Below, one piece after another: positions 36,094-44,910 of a stretch of DNA of 64,000 nucleotides (positions are counted from its first letter, which is position 1; every line of letters starts with the position of its first letter). The stretch is from JAGVLN01 sp964515755 (GTDB lineage: Bacteria; Pseudomonadota; Alphaproteobacteria; Rickettsiales; JABSSG01): NCBI GenBank assembly GCA_964515755.1, contig CAZEVK010000002.1, positions 1-64,000 on the forward strand. Reading direction: 5' to 3'. The notes beneath the pieces are model-generated. The model ran no database searches, had not been told where the DNA came from, and saw nothing but the letters and a program-made list of their open reading frames with translations. The position numbers were made by a program, and so were the translations under genes.

Positions 36094-36225
36094 TTATTTA
36101 CTCCCTGCTAATTTGGCTATAAACTTTGCTTAAACTATTTTTACAGTATTTTTTTGCTGTTGATAACCCTTTAAAAATTATTATTAAATGTTGAGTATTA
36201 TTTATAGCAAGCTATACATAAATCA

Positions 36226-37113
36226 TTACAGCTCTTCATGCGATACGCCTGCTAATTCAAAACCAATTTCCGGCAATGTTTCATGATAATTTCCACATGT
36301 GATATTAAAAACTTCATTACCTACAAATGGTAAATCTGATTTTACTTCTTGATCACAAAATGCTTCAATTCTTTCATAAATAGAAGGAAATGTACCACCA
36401 AGTTGATGACACATATCTTCAATATCTTGTTGAACATTACCCAAACCGGTTATTGCCACATTAACCCCGTCAACGTTACAAATTCTTATTTTTGAATCTA
36501 ATATTTCAATTAATTTTGCTTTCACTGTATCTTTAACACTATTTACATAATCAGCATAATCATTACTCAAAGCTTCATGATTTTCTATTGAAATACATTC
36601 ATTCCAACCATTTTCTTTAATATAATTTAGAAAATATTGATCTATTACATGTTGCTCTCCTAATGATTCAGTCTTAGCTTGCTTAAAAATTCCTGGTTGC
36701 AATTTAACTGAAATTGGAAATTTCAAGTAATTAGATTTATGCCATATTTCCTCATCATCATTTTTAATAGATTCATAAATTGGAGCAACATTATGATCAG
36801 AATTTACTCTAAGCACATCAGGAAGCCGATTATTATTTTCAAACAAACCTACATACTTATAAGCGGATAGATCTTCTTTTGGTAATAATTTATCATATGT
36901 ATCTTTATATGCAGGATTATGAGGACTTAAACCGTTTCTACTCCATTTTCCAGCTATATCAAAAATTACAGAAAGTGAATTATCATTACTAGAGCTTGTG
37001 AGTTTATAATTTACAGTGCCACAAGGTTCACAATTAGAATATTTCAGTATTTCTATACCTGTTTTATTAACAAGGAAATTAGCTTTTTCTAGACCGCATA
37101 TTAATTTAAACAT
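36226..37113 (-). CDS. Unknown protein ending in HEEL
   Basis: I do not recognise this 295-residue soluble protein. It is acidic, with mixed alpha/beta pattern and several Cys (SNCEPCG near 27-33, CDQEVK, NITCGNYHE). Segments such as VSVKDTVKAKLIEILDSKIR and GVNVAITGLGNVQQDIED look like a folded domain. There is no signal peptide or membrane segment. The last residues are GVSHEEL, which fits the PROSITE-type ER-retrieval pattern [KRHQSA]-[DENQ]-E-L. It lies between the broken carrier and the phage terminase relic. Confidence 0.6.
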   Translation of the reverse strand: MFKLICGLEKANFLVNKTGIEILKYSNCEPCGTVNYKLTSSSNDNSLSVIFDIAGKWSRNGLSPHNPAYKDTYDKLLPKEDLSAYKYVGLFENNNRLPDVLRVNSDHNVAPIYESIKNDDEEIWHKSNYLKFPISVKLQPGIFKQAKTESLGEQHVIDQYFLNYIKENGWNECISIENHEALSNDYADYVNSVKDTVKAKLIEILDSKIRICNVDGVNVAITGLGNVQQDIEDMCHQLGGTFPSIYERIEAFCDQEVKSDLPFVGNEVFNITCGNYHETLPEIGFELAGVSHEEL

Positions 37114-37257
37114 ATTAAAACTCCATTACTTTGTGTTAAGTTTTCAACCTAACAATTATTAAATTAAAAATCAACTAAAAATTAATTTTTAATTGAACAT
37201 TCTAACTAATTATTGATATTCAAGCGTGCACAAATCTATGTACTTACTCTTAAATAT

Positions 37258-38629
37258 TTACAAAGTTGATCTTATGGAAGGTTTAGCGGTATTTCTGTTA
37301 AATATATAACTGAAATACTGGCTGGTAGAGTCTACTTGATCACTATAAATTGAACATGGAAACAGCATAATTTCACTTTCATAATCCACACACCAAGATC
37401 TATATTTAGGTAAAAATACTTTTCCAGCTTCAAATAACGGTGTTATTCTAGCAAACCTGATTACTTTATCATGAATTGGCTTCATCGCGATGAATGGAAA
37501 ATTAGTTTCACGTTGTAAATCCTGCAACAAAGTCTGCCCACTTGCTTTATCTTCAATTAATGAGACATTTGGTTTCCATTTTTCAATCATTGCGATAATT
37601 TCACGTTTTAATTCAGGATATTCAAGCTTTTGACGATTTACATCAAGCAAATAGAAAGAATCCTGAGTTTTACCCTAGCAAGTACAAACTGAATAGCTAT
37701 TATTCTGAGCTGTTTTAATCGCTGTATCCCAACTTAGAATTATACTTAAAAATTTAGGTTCAGAATGAAAATATTTCAACCAAGATGATTTAATCATACT
37801 AGCGCCATTAACAATCGGCTTTTGTAAATATTGAGCAGCAAAAGCGAAGCTACCAAGTTCAGACTTTGCCCGCTCAATATCTTCATATCCTTCACGATCT
37901 TGATGTAATAATTCACCTTCTCTAAAATAATAAGGATAACCACCCTCATAATAAATTTTATCTTCAGGTGAAATTGCTGGAATCATTAAATGATGCCAAG
38001 TTTTCGGCTGATTATCTAATAAAAAACCTGTCAAATCTTCATGGTGTAAACGCTGCATAACAACGATTATTGCCCCTTTCTTTTTATCATCAAGGCGCGA
38101 AGAAAAGCTTTGACCAAACCAACGATGAACTTTTTGTCTCTTTATCTGTGAATGAATATCCAGTGCATTATGTGGATCATCAACTATTAAAATATTACCT
38201 CTTTCTCCAGTTATTGTCCCGCTAATTGAAGTAGCAAAACGTGATCCACGCTTAGATGTAATGAATTTATATTTTTGATCCTGATCATCTGAAATTAGCA
38301 TATCAGGAAAAATACTCTTATAAAAAGGAGATCGAATTAAATGACGACTATCAAGAGCATGTTTATAACTCAGATGGTTATTATAACTGGCCACAACAAT
38401 TTTATTACTTGGATTTTTGTCAAGCAACCAAGTGGGAAATGCAACACTTACACAAATTGACTTAAGCGAACGTGGTGGCACGTTAATAATCAGCCATTAC
38501 TGCTATATGCCAATTTGAAGAAAAAATTTCTCCCGGGTTAATTATTGAAAACGATCTCTCCAGAAAATAATAAAAATCCTTCCTGGCTAATTGTTGATGA
38601 ATAAATGGTAGATAGAATTGTGAAATCAT
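37258..38629 (-). pseudogene. Broken phage terminase large subunit
   Basis: Three pieces make a phage/GTA-type terminase large subunit. The N-terminal piece (ATG 38629 to about 38500) reads KDFYYFLERSF and NWHIAVMA. The middle piece (about 38495-37675) has the ATPase motif INVPPRSLKS, GNILIVDDPHNALD and VVMQRLHHEDLTGF. The C-terminal nuclease piece (to 37258) has SLIEDKASGQTLLQDLQ and SDQVDSTSQY. Lesions are a deletion/frameshift near 38500, an in-frame TAG at 37675-37677 (probably a Trp codon) and a truncated end. No other phage gene is nearby, so it is a solitary relic. Confidence 0.85.
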
Positions 38630-38910
38630 AAAATCTCTTTGCTTAATGAATTAGGGAAAGGTCTAGATTTTCTATATTATTTCTCTTCTTGCCGTGCTTT
38701 TTGGCTTATGTCAGCGGATAGAGATATTGGAGCTTATGTACAAATTTAAGCAAATGCTAGGCTTAATTTCTTTGTGAAAAAGAGGGACAATTTAATAATT
38801 TCTAATAATTACAAACAATCCAAAGCTGTTTTTAGAACTAAATTCCCACATATGGAAAAATGATAAAAAGCTTACGTTATAGAAACAAAAATTTACTAAG
38901 GTGAACGTGA

Positions 38911-39192
38911 TTATGAGTTTGTACTTTCCTCATCAGGAGTTAGCCATTTTCTTACTCTATTTAAGTTAGTTAACTCCCCATTCTTTACAACTATCAGACT
39001 ACCATCAGCAAGCTCATATGCCCCATCACTAACAATCTGAAACTTGCCGTCGCATACTGCATATACTATATTATTTTGGATTTTTATTTCAGTACCATCA
39101 GGCATAAAATTTACGAATACTTTCGGTATGTCATCAGCCAAGCTGCAACCGATACTAAAAGACAGAATTAAGATAGTAATATATTTTATCAT
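38911..39192 (-). CDS. Small exported protein
   Basis: The 93-residue protein has a signal peptide (about 1-19, core ITILILSFSIGCSLA). SIGC is a poor lipobox because Ser sits at -3, so cleavage after SLA is more likely. The mature part has repeated short strands (GTEIKIQNNIVYAV, GKFQIVSDGAYELADG, SLIVVKNGEL), suggesting a small beta sandwich. The family is unknown. It is directly upstream (53 bases) of the 345-residue membrane protein, but on the same strand and after it, so an operon is possible. Confidence 0.55.
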   Translation of the reverse strand: MIKYITILILSFSIGCSLADDIPKVFVNFMPDGTEIKIQNNIVYAVCDGKFQIVSDGAYELADGSLIVVKNGELTNLNRVRKWLTPDEESTNS

Positions 39193-39244
39193 GCAAAAAC
39201 TCTTTTGATAATTGTATAATATTTTTTATAAAAGTAAAAAAATA

Positions 39245-40282
39245 TTATCCCCCCATTACGCTTTGATATTCATGAACTAATCCCGCAGCGTGTACAGGAT
39301 AGCTAGTAACATCCGAAAGAAAACCACAGATATCATCTGTTTGCTCTATTAGAGTACATTGCTTATCCATAACTACTTCAATTATTTTTTCATTCATCGC
39401 AGATGCTTTCTCTCCGAAAAATTTACTGCAATCAAAATAGTCATTTAAAATTCCTTCCGGATAAAATTTTATTAATTTCTGCAAATTACTTAAAATTTCT
39501 TTTTCTTCATCTATGGCCTGGTATCTTGCAATATAAGCTCTTGCGGTCTGTAATCCAATTAACGCAAAACCAAAAAGCAAAGGAGAATAGGTAGCAAAAA
39601 TTGCATGGTTATCTATTTCCAATGCTAAGAAAGCCATAAATTCATCTATTATTTTAATTTCGTTATCTAATGTAAATCGTGAGGCTTCTGCTTTGGGGTT
39701 ATCAACATCTTCTAATTCAGCTATTCTTTCAGTCATTTTAGTTTTTCTGATTTCCAGTTCCTTTAACTTTTGCTCCCTTATTTCTTGAGCAGTATAAGAA
39801 TTTAAGAACCCTGTGGCTGAATTTAAACCTATGCTTAATACTGTAACAGCAGGTTCAAGACATACACGCAAATTTACATTATCTATTTGTGATAAATTAT
39901 GCATTACTTGTACTATCTTATCTAACTGCAAATCTTGACTATTTTGTAAAAAGCCCGAAACTTGTGTTTTTACATTTCCAAACTTTTGCTCCTGGTATTC
40001 AGAATAATATGATGAAGATACAAGTGCCGTTAATTGTATAAAAGTTAAAGCAGGAAAAGCACTATTATCAATCCATTTTATAGCAAAAGCTGAGCTGACA
40101 TATGCCACAGCTCCTATGCGAGCGACGTTAGGATTAAAAACAGCTTGGTATAAATCAGAAACCTGACTGCAATTTAATTTTGAGTAGTTACAAAAAAATT
40201 CGGGAATTTTTAAAGAAAGCCTTAGGATTATAAAAACGTTTAATATACCGTGGTAATGTCTTAAAATTTGTTGCGTCTTCAT
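39245..40282 (-). CDS. Unknown membrane-associated protein with coiled coil
   Basis: The 345-residue protein has hydrophobic stretches (GAVAYVSSAFAIKWIDNSAF, PALTFIQLTALVSS, EPAVTVLSIGLNSATGFLNS, TYSPLLFGFALIGLQTARAY) separated by a Lys/Glu-rich helix (about 167-205, IREQKLKELEIRKTKMTER) that looks like a coiled coil. There is no signal peptide and no known motif. It may be an inner-membrane or host-membrane protein; this is not decided. The composition recalls the ankyrin protein N-terminal domain and other orphans in the region. Confidence 0.6.
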   Translation of the reverse strand: MKTQQILRHYHGILNVFIILRLSLKIPEFFCNYSKLNCSQVSDLYQAVFNPNVARIGAVAYVSSAFAIKWIDNSAFPALTFIQLTALVSSSYYSEYQEQKFGNVKTQVSGFLQNSQDLQLDKIVQVMHNLSQIDNVNLRVCLEPAVTVLSIGLNSATGFLNSYTAQEIREQKLKELEIRKTKMTERIAELEDVDNPKAEASRFTLDNEIKIIDEFMAFLALEIDNHAIFATYSPLLFGFALIGLQTARAYIARYQAIDEEKEILSNLQKLIKFYPEGILNDYFDCSKFFGEKASAMNEKIIEVVMDKQCTLIEQTDDICGFLSDVTSYPVHAAGLVHEYQSVMGG

Positions 40283-40365
40283 ATCAACTCCTTAAGATTA
40301 ATGCGTCCACGAAACATACCAAATATAAACTAATTTAGTATTATGTAAAGTTAAAAATTTTGAAA

Positions 40366-41436
40366 TTAATGTAATTGGCTAGTAGGATCAAATTGAGGAA
40401 TGTAGTGTGAGGTAATATTAAATTTATCAAAAATTTGATTTAACTTCTGAACTGACTTTTGAAAATTAAAGTTTGCCGCAGGTGGAGTAAGTTTTTTGTA
40501 ACTTGCTTTAATAATATTCATTTGCTTATCAGTTAAAGATGGACAAACTTTTACAATATTTGTCATCTCTTCTAAGTTGCCGCTACTGTGTAAAACAATA
40601 TCGCAGCCTGCATCTAAAGATTTCTTAGCTTTTTCTGCCATACTACCGCTTAACGCTTTCATAGTAATACAATCAGTGATGATAATGCTTTTAAATCCAA
40701 TGTTTTGGCGAATTTCCTCTATTACCTTATGTGAAAAAGTTGCTGGCTGATGTTTATCTAAAGCAGTATAAAGTATATGTGCAGTCATTGCCCATTTTGC
40801 TTTATTTCTTAGTTTTGTAAACGGATAAAAGTCAGTATTACGCAGAGTTTTAAGATCAACATCAACAACAGGTAGTTCTAAATGACTATCTGCTTTAGAC
40901 CTACCATGTCCAGGAATGTGCTTAATTATAGGACATACACCGCAATTGCTAAAACCTTTGATCGTTTCTAAGGCAAGCATAGAAATTAAATCTTTATCGT
41001 CACTAAAAGCACGATTACCAATTACCGAATGCGCATCCGGTAAAAAAATATCAAGTACTGGTGCGCAATTTGTGTTAATTCCTAATTGGTATAAGTCATA
41101 GGCCAAAAGTTTGGCATTAATCTTACAGGCCTTTGCGGCTATTTTTTGATCGTATTTAGCAAGTTGACCAAATATTGCTGCTTCCGGTGGATGTCGCCAA
41201 TTCGGTTGTTTTAACCTGGCTACTTTGCCGCCCTCCTGGTCAATTAAAATAGGAGCATCACGTCCTACAACGGCTTTTAATTTCTCAACTAATTGCTTTA
41301 CCTGTTCCTTATTTTCAATATTACGAGCAAATAATATAAAGCCTAAAGGGTTGTATTCGCGAATAAAATTTTCTTCAGCAGAAGATAACTGTGTTCCTTT
41401 TATACCGAAAATTACTGCTTTAGGATTATTGCTCAT
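40366..41436 (-). CDS. nagZ: Beta-N-acetylhexosaminidase NagZ
   Basis: The 356-residue cytosolic GH3 enzyme removes GlcNAc from anhydromuropeptides in peptidoglycan recycling. The family signature KHIPGHGRSKADSHLELP has the catalytic His in the loop (H177 region) and the nucleophile is the Asp in ITDCITMKAL (D255). LIDQEGGKVARL (65-76) is the conserved substrate-binding strand. The length is normal. Its presence means this organism turns over peptidoglycan, which agrees with the VanX-like dipeptidase downstream on the same strand. Confidence 0.93.
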   Translation of the reverse strand: MSNNPKAVIFGIKGTQLSSAEENFIREYNPLGFILFARNIENKEQVKQLVEKLKAVVGRDAPILIDQEGGKVARLKQPNWRHPPEAAIFGQLAKYDQKIAAKACKINAKLLAYDLYQLGINTNCAPVLDIFLPDAHSVIGNRAFSDDKDLISMLALETIKGFSNCGVCPIIKHIPGHGRSKADSHLELPVVDVDLKTLRNTDFYPFTKLRNKAKWAMTAHILYTALDKHQPATFSHKVIEEIRQNIGFKSIIITDCITMKALSGSMAEKAKKSLDAGCDIVLHSSGNLEEMTNIVKVCPSLTDKQMNIIKASYKKLTPPAANFNFQKSVQKLNQIFDKFNITSHYIPQFDPTSQLH

Positions 41437-41839
41437 AACTATTGATTATGCAGAATTTTTTACTTGCGACAAGAAAATAATTGCTATCTTTCAGGTAATT
41501 TAAAATAAATAGAAGTGCTAAAGTAAGTAAAAAGATTAGCTGTATTTTAAGTATAAGTGGGGAGAATGAAGGTTTTTTTATAACATTATTGCTTTTCTAT
41601 ATGGCTTATTTCTTAGCCGCTATAGTTTTAATTTTTCTAACAACATCTTAACTCTTCTTATCTATAGAAACACTCTATAATAAACATGAATATTAAATAT
41701 AATGTTTTTAATAATATATTTTAGTAATACTTTTATTAATTATTTTTTTGTCGCTAGCCAGTAAACTTAACCATTTTTTAACCTTTTTCTGTGTAAATTG
41801 ACGCAAATAAAATTTATTGCTTAGTACAAGGAGAAATTT
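41437..41839. other. Intergenic region, no gene seen
   Basis: About 403 AT-rich bases between divergent genes. TTGACG at 41798-41803 could be a -35 for the following gene, but a good -10 is lacking. An AAGGAG ribosome site precedes the next start. Confidence 0.45.
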
Positions 41840-43165
41840 ATGAAAGACGCATCATATGATAAAAGAGTATATTGGTATAATGAAGTTATTGAAGAAGCAC
41901 GTAAAGCTTCTCTCAACAAATCACATTGGGCGGGTGTTGTTAACCCTGAGAGGAGAGAGGCAATTAAAAAAGTTTTAACTAAAGCTATTGTTAACTTAGA
42001 AAGGACCCTTAATTATCAATATGATATTAGTAGAGATCCGGACACTGAAAAAAGAATAGATGAAATTTCTGAAAAAATGGCTAGAAATCCAAATCTAAAT
42101 GATTTTAAAAGGAAAGGTGAAGGTGGAATAAGGCGTGCAGCAATAAAGAACAGCGTTGGTATTTTTGATGACGAAAGTCCATCTGATTTTTTTGACAAAA
42201 GACATCAGGCTATAGTAAAACGCCAAGAAGAACTTGGAATACCATATAGAACTACATCATTACGTGGAACTGAAGATTTCAAAGATTTACCTAAGAAAAA
42301 AGGAATTATTACACCTCAAGAAAAGAGAGCTGCTGAAAAAGAAGTTTTAGCAGATTTAAAAATGTTAGCAGAAAATCAAAATTTTGGAATAATAGATATT
42401 GGCTATAAGGGAAGAGTAAAATGGCATAATAGTGTTATAGAAGAAGCGCGACAAACCACACTTAAACCTGAAAATGAAGCTTTTAATGAACAAAACTTAA
42501 ACAGAATAAGCGATATTGAAAAGGTTTTAACTAAACGTATTATTGAGTTAGAACAACTAGTTGATCCTAATTACAGTTTTGATGAAAGTACCGAAAAGAA
42601 AATTGCAGCAATTTCTAAGCAAATGGCTGCTACTGATGATTTAAATGATTTTAAAAGAAAAGGCCGAAACGAAATAAGAAGTGATATGATGAAGTTTTTT
42701 AATGGAGTAAAAGATTTCTTTATGGGTCCTCCTGAAAGCCCCACAGATTTTCTTGATAGCAAATTCAAGGATGTAGCTGCTCGCTTAAAAGAGAGAAATA
42801 ATCAAAAAGCGATTGAACTTCGAAAAGAACAACCAGCTAAGCATGAAGCTCAAAAAGTTAAAGATGATCAAGAGCATAATGCAATGGTTAGAAGAGGCTG
42901 GACACAATATGCAGAGAATTCGATAGCTAATAAAAAAGCAAAACAAAAAGAATATGATGATCAGGAAAAACAAAAACGTGAAGAAAAAAAGGCAAAAAAA
43001 CTAAAGCCAACACAAAAAAAGGTAAAAGATCATATAGCAGCATCGACACATCATCCATCTAGTTATGGCGAGATAACTCCGCCTTCAACTCCAAAAGTTG
43101 AAAGTGCAAGAGGACGAAGCCCAAGCAGAGGAAGTAGGAGTAGTAGTCCAGCTGATTGGTGGTAA
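41840..43165 (+). CDS. Duplicated-domain protein with Arg/Ser-rich tail
   Basis: The 441-residue protein has two copies of a helical domain of about 130 residues (about 3-134 and 197-325). Paired motifs include WYNEVIEEARKASL/WHNSVIEEARQTTL, KKVLTKAIVNLE/EKVLTKRIIELE, LNDFKRKG in both, and ESPSDFFDK/ESPTDFLDS. A highly charged coiled-coil segment (about 335-405, rich in Lys/Glu/Gln) and a tail with SARGRSPSRGSRSSSPADWW follow. The tail looks like eukaryotic RS domains. There is no signal peptide. The protein is not recognised; a host-directed effector is a reasonable guess. Confidence 0.65.
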   Translation: MKDASYDKRVYWYNEVIEEARKASLNKSHWAGVVNPERREAIKKVLTKAIVNLERTLNYQYDISRDPDTEKRIDEISEKMARNPNLNDFKRKGEGGIRRAAIKNSVGIFDDESPSDFFDKRHQAIVKRQEELGIPYRTTSLRGTEDFKDLPKKKGIITPQEKRAAEKEVLADLKMLAENQNFGIIDIGYKGRVKWHNSVIEEARQTTLKPENEAFNEQNLNRISDIEKVLTKRIIELEQLVDPNYSFDESTEKKIAAISKQMAATDDLNDFKRKGRNEIRSDMMKFFNGVKDFFMGPPESPTDFLDSKFKDVAARLKERNNQKAIELRKEQPAKHEAQKVKDDQEHNAMVRRGWTQYAENSIANKKAKQKEYDDQEKQKREEKKAKKLKPTQKKVKDHIAASTHHPSSYGEITPPSTPKVESARGRSPSRGSRSSSPADWW

Positions 43166-43172
43166 GATCCCC

Positions 43173-43859
43173 CTACTCAATCGGGAAATTGAAGTAGCTA
43201 TCAGGGAATAGTGCTTCAGCTAGAGAGAAATGCCACCATTCTTTAGAATATGGCTTGAAACCATGGCTAATCATTTTGTTTTTAAGATAGTCACGCATAA
43301 TCTTATACTTATCTTCAATGAGATTATTTTCATAATGAGAAGCATCACTAAATAAATCAAAAGATGAGCCCATATCCACAGTCCCGTCATCTAAAAACAT
43401 GATCTGTGATCCATCTAATAAATTGCGTGGTTGAGCGTTTATTTCATGAAATTTCTTACCAATTTCAATTATAGAGATATCAACAGCATTACCTGAACTA
43501 TGCTGAGATCTTCTTGCAATATAGCCAAGTTCAAATGACTTATTCTTATCAATATGCGGGTAAAACCATGATTTCATTTTTTGATCCTGCTGATCCTGGC
43601 TCCAACGATAAAAATGGTCTACCGCCATTTGCGGACGATATGCATCATAAACCACAAGACTATACCCTTCTTGCTTTAGTTCAGCTTGTATTTGCTTTAG
43701 TCTGTCGGCTATAGGTTGAGTTATGATTACCCTTTCTGAATTATAGCCATCAACAGAAGCGCCAACAAAATTATTCTCACCGGCATATCGTAAACTTACT
43801 TGAATAGTCGGATCAATACTATCTAAATAAACAAAGCCCTTTAACAGCGGCAATGACAT
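43173..43859 (-). CDS. D-Ala-D-Ala dipeptidase (VanX/DdpX family)
   Basis: The 228-residue protein carries the VanX active site: AYRP (R75 region), SQHSSGNAVD with zinc ligands H120 and D127, and KEWWHF with catalytic E207 and ligand H210. It hydrolyses D-Ala-D-Ala, a peptidoglycan precursor or turnover product, in the cytoplasm (no signal peptide). It is last in a three-gene operon with two small proteins of unknown role. No VanH or VanA ligase genes are present, so a role in recycling is likelier than glycopeptide resistance. Confidence 0.88.
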   Translation of the reverse strand: MSLPLLKGFVYLDSIDPTIQVSLRYAGENNFVGASVDGYNSERVIITQPIADRLKQIQAELKQEGYSLVVYDAYRPQMAVDHFYRWSQDQQDQKMKSWFYPHIDKNKSFELGYIARRSQHSSGNAVDISIIEIGKKFHEINAQPRNLLDGSQIMFLDDGTVDMGSSFDLFSDASHYENNLIEDKYKIMRDYLKNKMISHGFKPYSKEWWHFSLAEALFPDSYFNFPIE

Positions 43860-44344
43860 TATCTACCTCGATATTTATTGTTATAACGATTTGAGAAATT
43901 ATAGCGTTTTTCAATATTAAAACGCTGTTTGTTAATAAAAAACAGACTTGCTGCCAAACCAGCAAAACCAATAATTAAAAGAGAAAAGGCGCTAATTACG
44001 TACTCAGATTTAATTAAAGTTAAAGTAGCATAGAATAAGTAAATCACAATTAAAGCAAACAAAGCCTGGCCAAAGCGACGACCAAAATTTTGTATTTTCA
44101 ATGCTTTATTTTCCCATTCATGTCGATGGCTCTGCTCACGCTTGATAAGCTTTAAAATCATTTCAGCTCCACCTTCAAACACCGCATCATATTCTGCTAA
44201 GTCTTGTGCAGTTGGAAAATTTTGTACTTTTGCTCCGCTAACTGATTCAGCTTCACCAGTATCTGCAGTTGGAAAATATTTACGTGCATAAATTTTTGCT
44301 GCTTTAGGTGAATCACCAAAATATCTTCTACTACTAGTTGTCAT
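43859..44344 (-). CDS. Unknown protein with two membrane helices
   Basis: The 161-residue protein has a polar N-terminal half and two membrane helices (FALIVIYLFYATLTLI and ISAFSLLIIGFAGLAASLFF), with a basic C-terminus (RYNFSNRYNNKYRGR). Its stop overlaps the VanX start (TAATG, one base). The N-terminus has an acidic helix region (AEYDAVFEGGAEMILKLIK). It is probably a membrane partner of the dipeptidase operon, but no function is known. Confidence 0.6.
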   Translation of the reverse strand: MTTSSRRYFGDSPKAAKIYARKYFPTADTGEAESVSGAKVQNFPTAQDLAEYDAVFEGGAEMILKLIKREQSHRHEWENKALKIQNFGRRFGQALFALIVIYLFYATLTLIKSEYVISAFSLLIIGFAGLAASLFFINKQRFNIEKRYNFSNRYNNKYRGR

Positions 44345-44525
44345 TTTTACTCTCTTTCAATTTTAATGCTGCTTTATTATAATCTGAGTATAAATTCAAC
44401 TGATCTTCCAAAAAAGATTTTGGTGAATATGTATATGGAAAAGTAGTGCTGTTGTTGATTAGCCAGGTAAAATTACCAAACCCTTCAATAGCAAATTTTT
44501 TGAAAAAATTAATCCATTTACGCAT
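44334..44525 (-). CDS. Small unknown protein, first of the dipeptidase operon
   Basis: The frame runs from ATG 44525 (MRKWINFFKKF) for 63 residues; a TTG eight codons upstream is also possible. It overlaps the next gene by 11 bases. FGNFTWLINNSTTFPYTYSP is distinctive but not recognised. The basic start and aromatic content could allow membrane association. It is retained by coupling with the two genes behind it. Confidence 0.45.
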   Translation of the reverse strand: MRKWINFFKKFAIEGFGNFTWLINNSTTFPYTYSPKSFLEDQLNLYSDYNKAALKLKESKNDN

Positions 44526-44549
44526 GGTTAATATGCTAAACAATAACAA

Positions 44550-44910
44550 TTAATTTAGCAACAAATAATTAATTATTACTATTTTATTCTGTATTTTACT
44601 TACAGGTGTGTCTATTTTAGCACAGTGAATAAATGTAGATGCAACTATTGATTAAAAAACCTTAAGTTTATTGCTTAGAAAGAAATTCGGCTCATACATA
44701 AATTTTAATTTATATACTTAAGCTATATTATGACTTAGACAGAAGCACTACATATACTAAGGCTATTTCTGAATTTATTTAACAAACTCTTTATTTTCTA
44801 CCGTTTTATAAAAATTATATAAAAATTCGCAATTTCTAGTTGCAATAAAAATAAATATCATATTAAACTGAAAATTCTAAGTTAAATATTTACTTGATGG
44901 AGCAGAACAA
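44550..44910. other. Intergenic region ahead of the autotransporter
   Basis: About 361 AT-rich bases. No gene is supported, and no promoter is convincing. A GGAG ribosome site lies just before ATG 44911. Confidence 0.45.

Noticed and set aside
37258..38629. A prophage in this region
   Set aside because: Only a broken terminase is present; no portal, capsid, tail, integrase or lysis genes are seen.
42785..42973. Antisense open frames inside the 41840 gene and other long genes
   Set aside because: They are mirror frames caused by biased codon use; the sense gene explains them.
43173..43859. Glycopeptide (vancomycin) resistance cluster
   Set aside because: Only a VanX-like dipeptidase is present, without VanH, VanA or VanRS, and such enzymes also serve peptidoglycan recycling.
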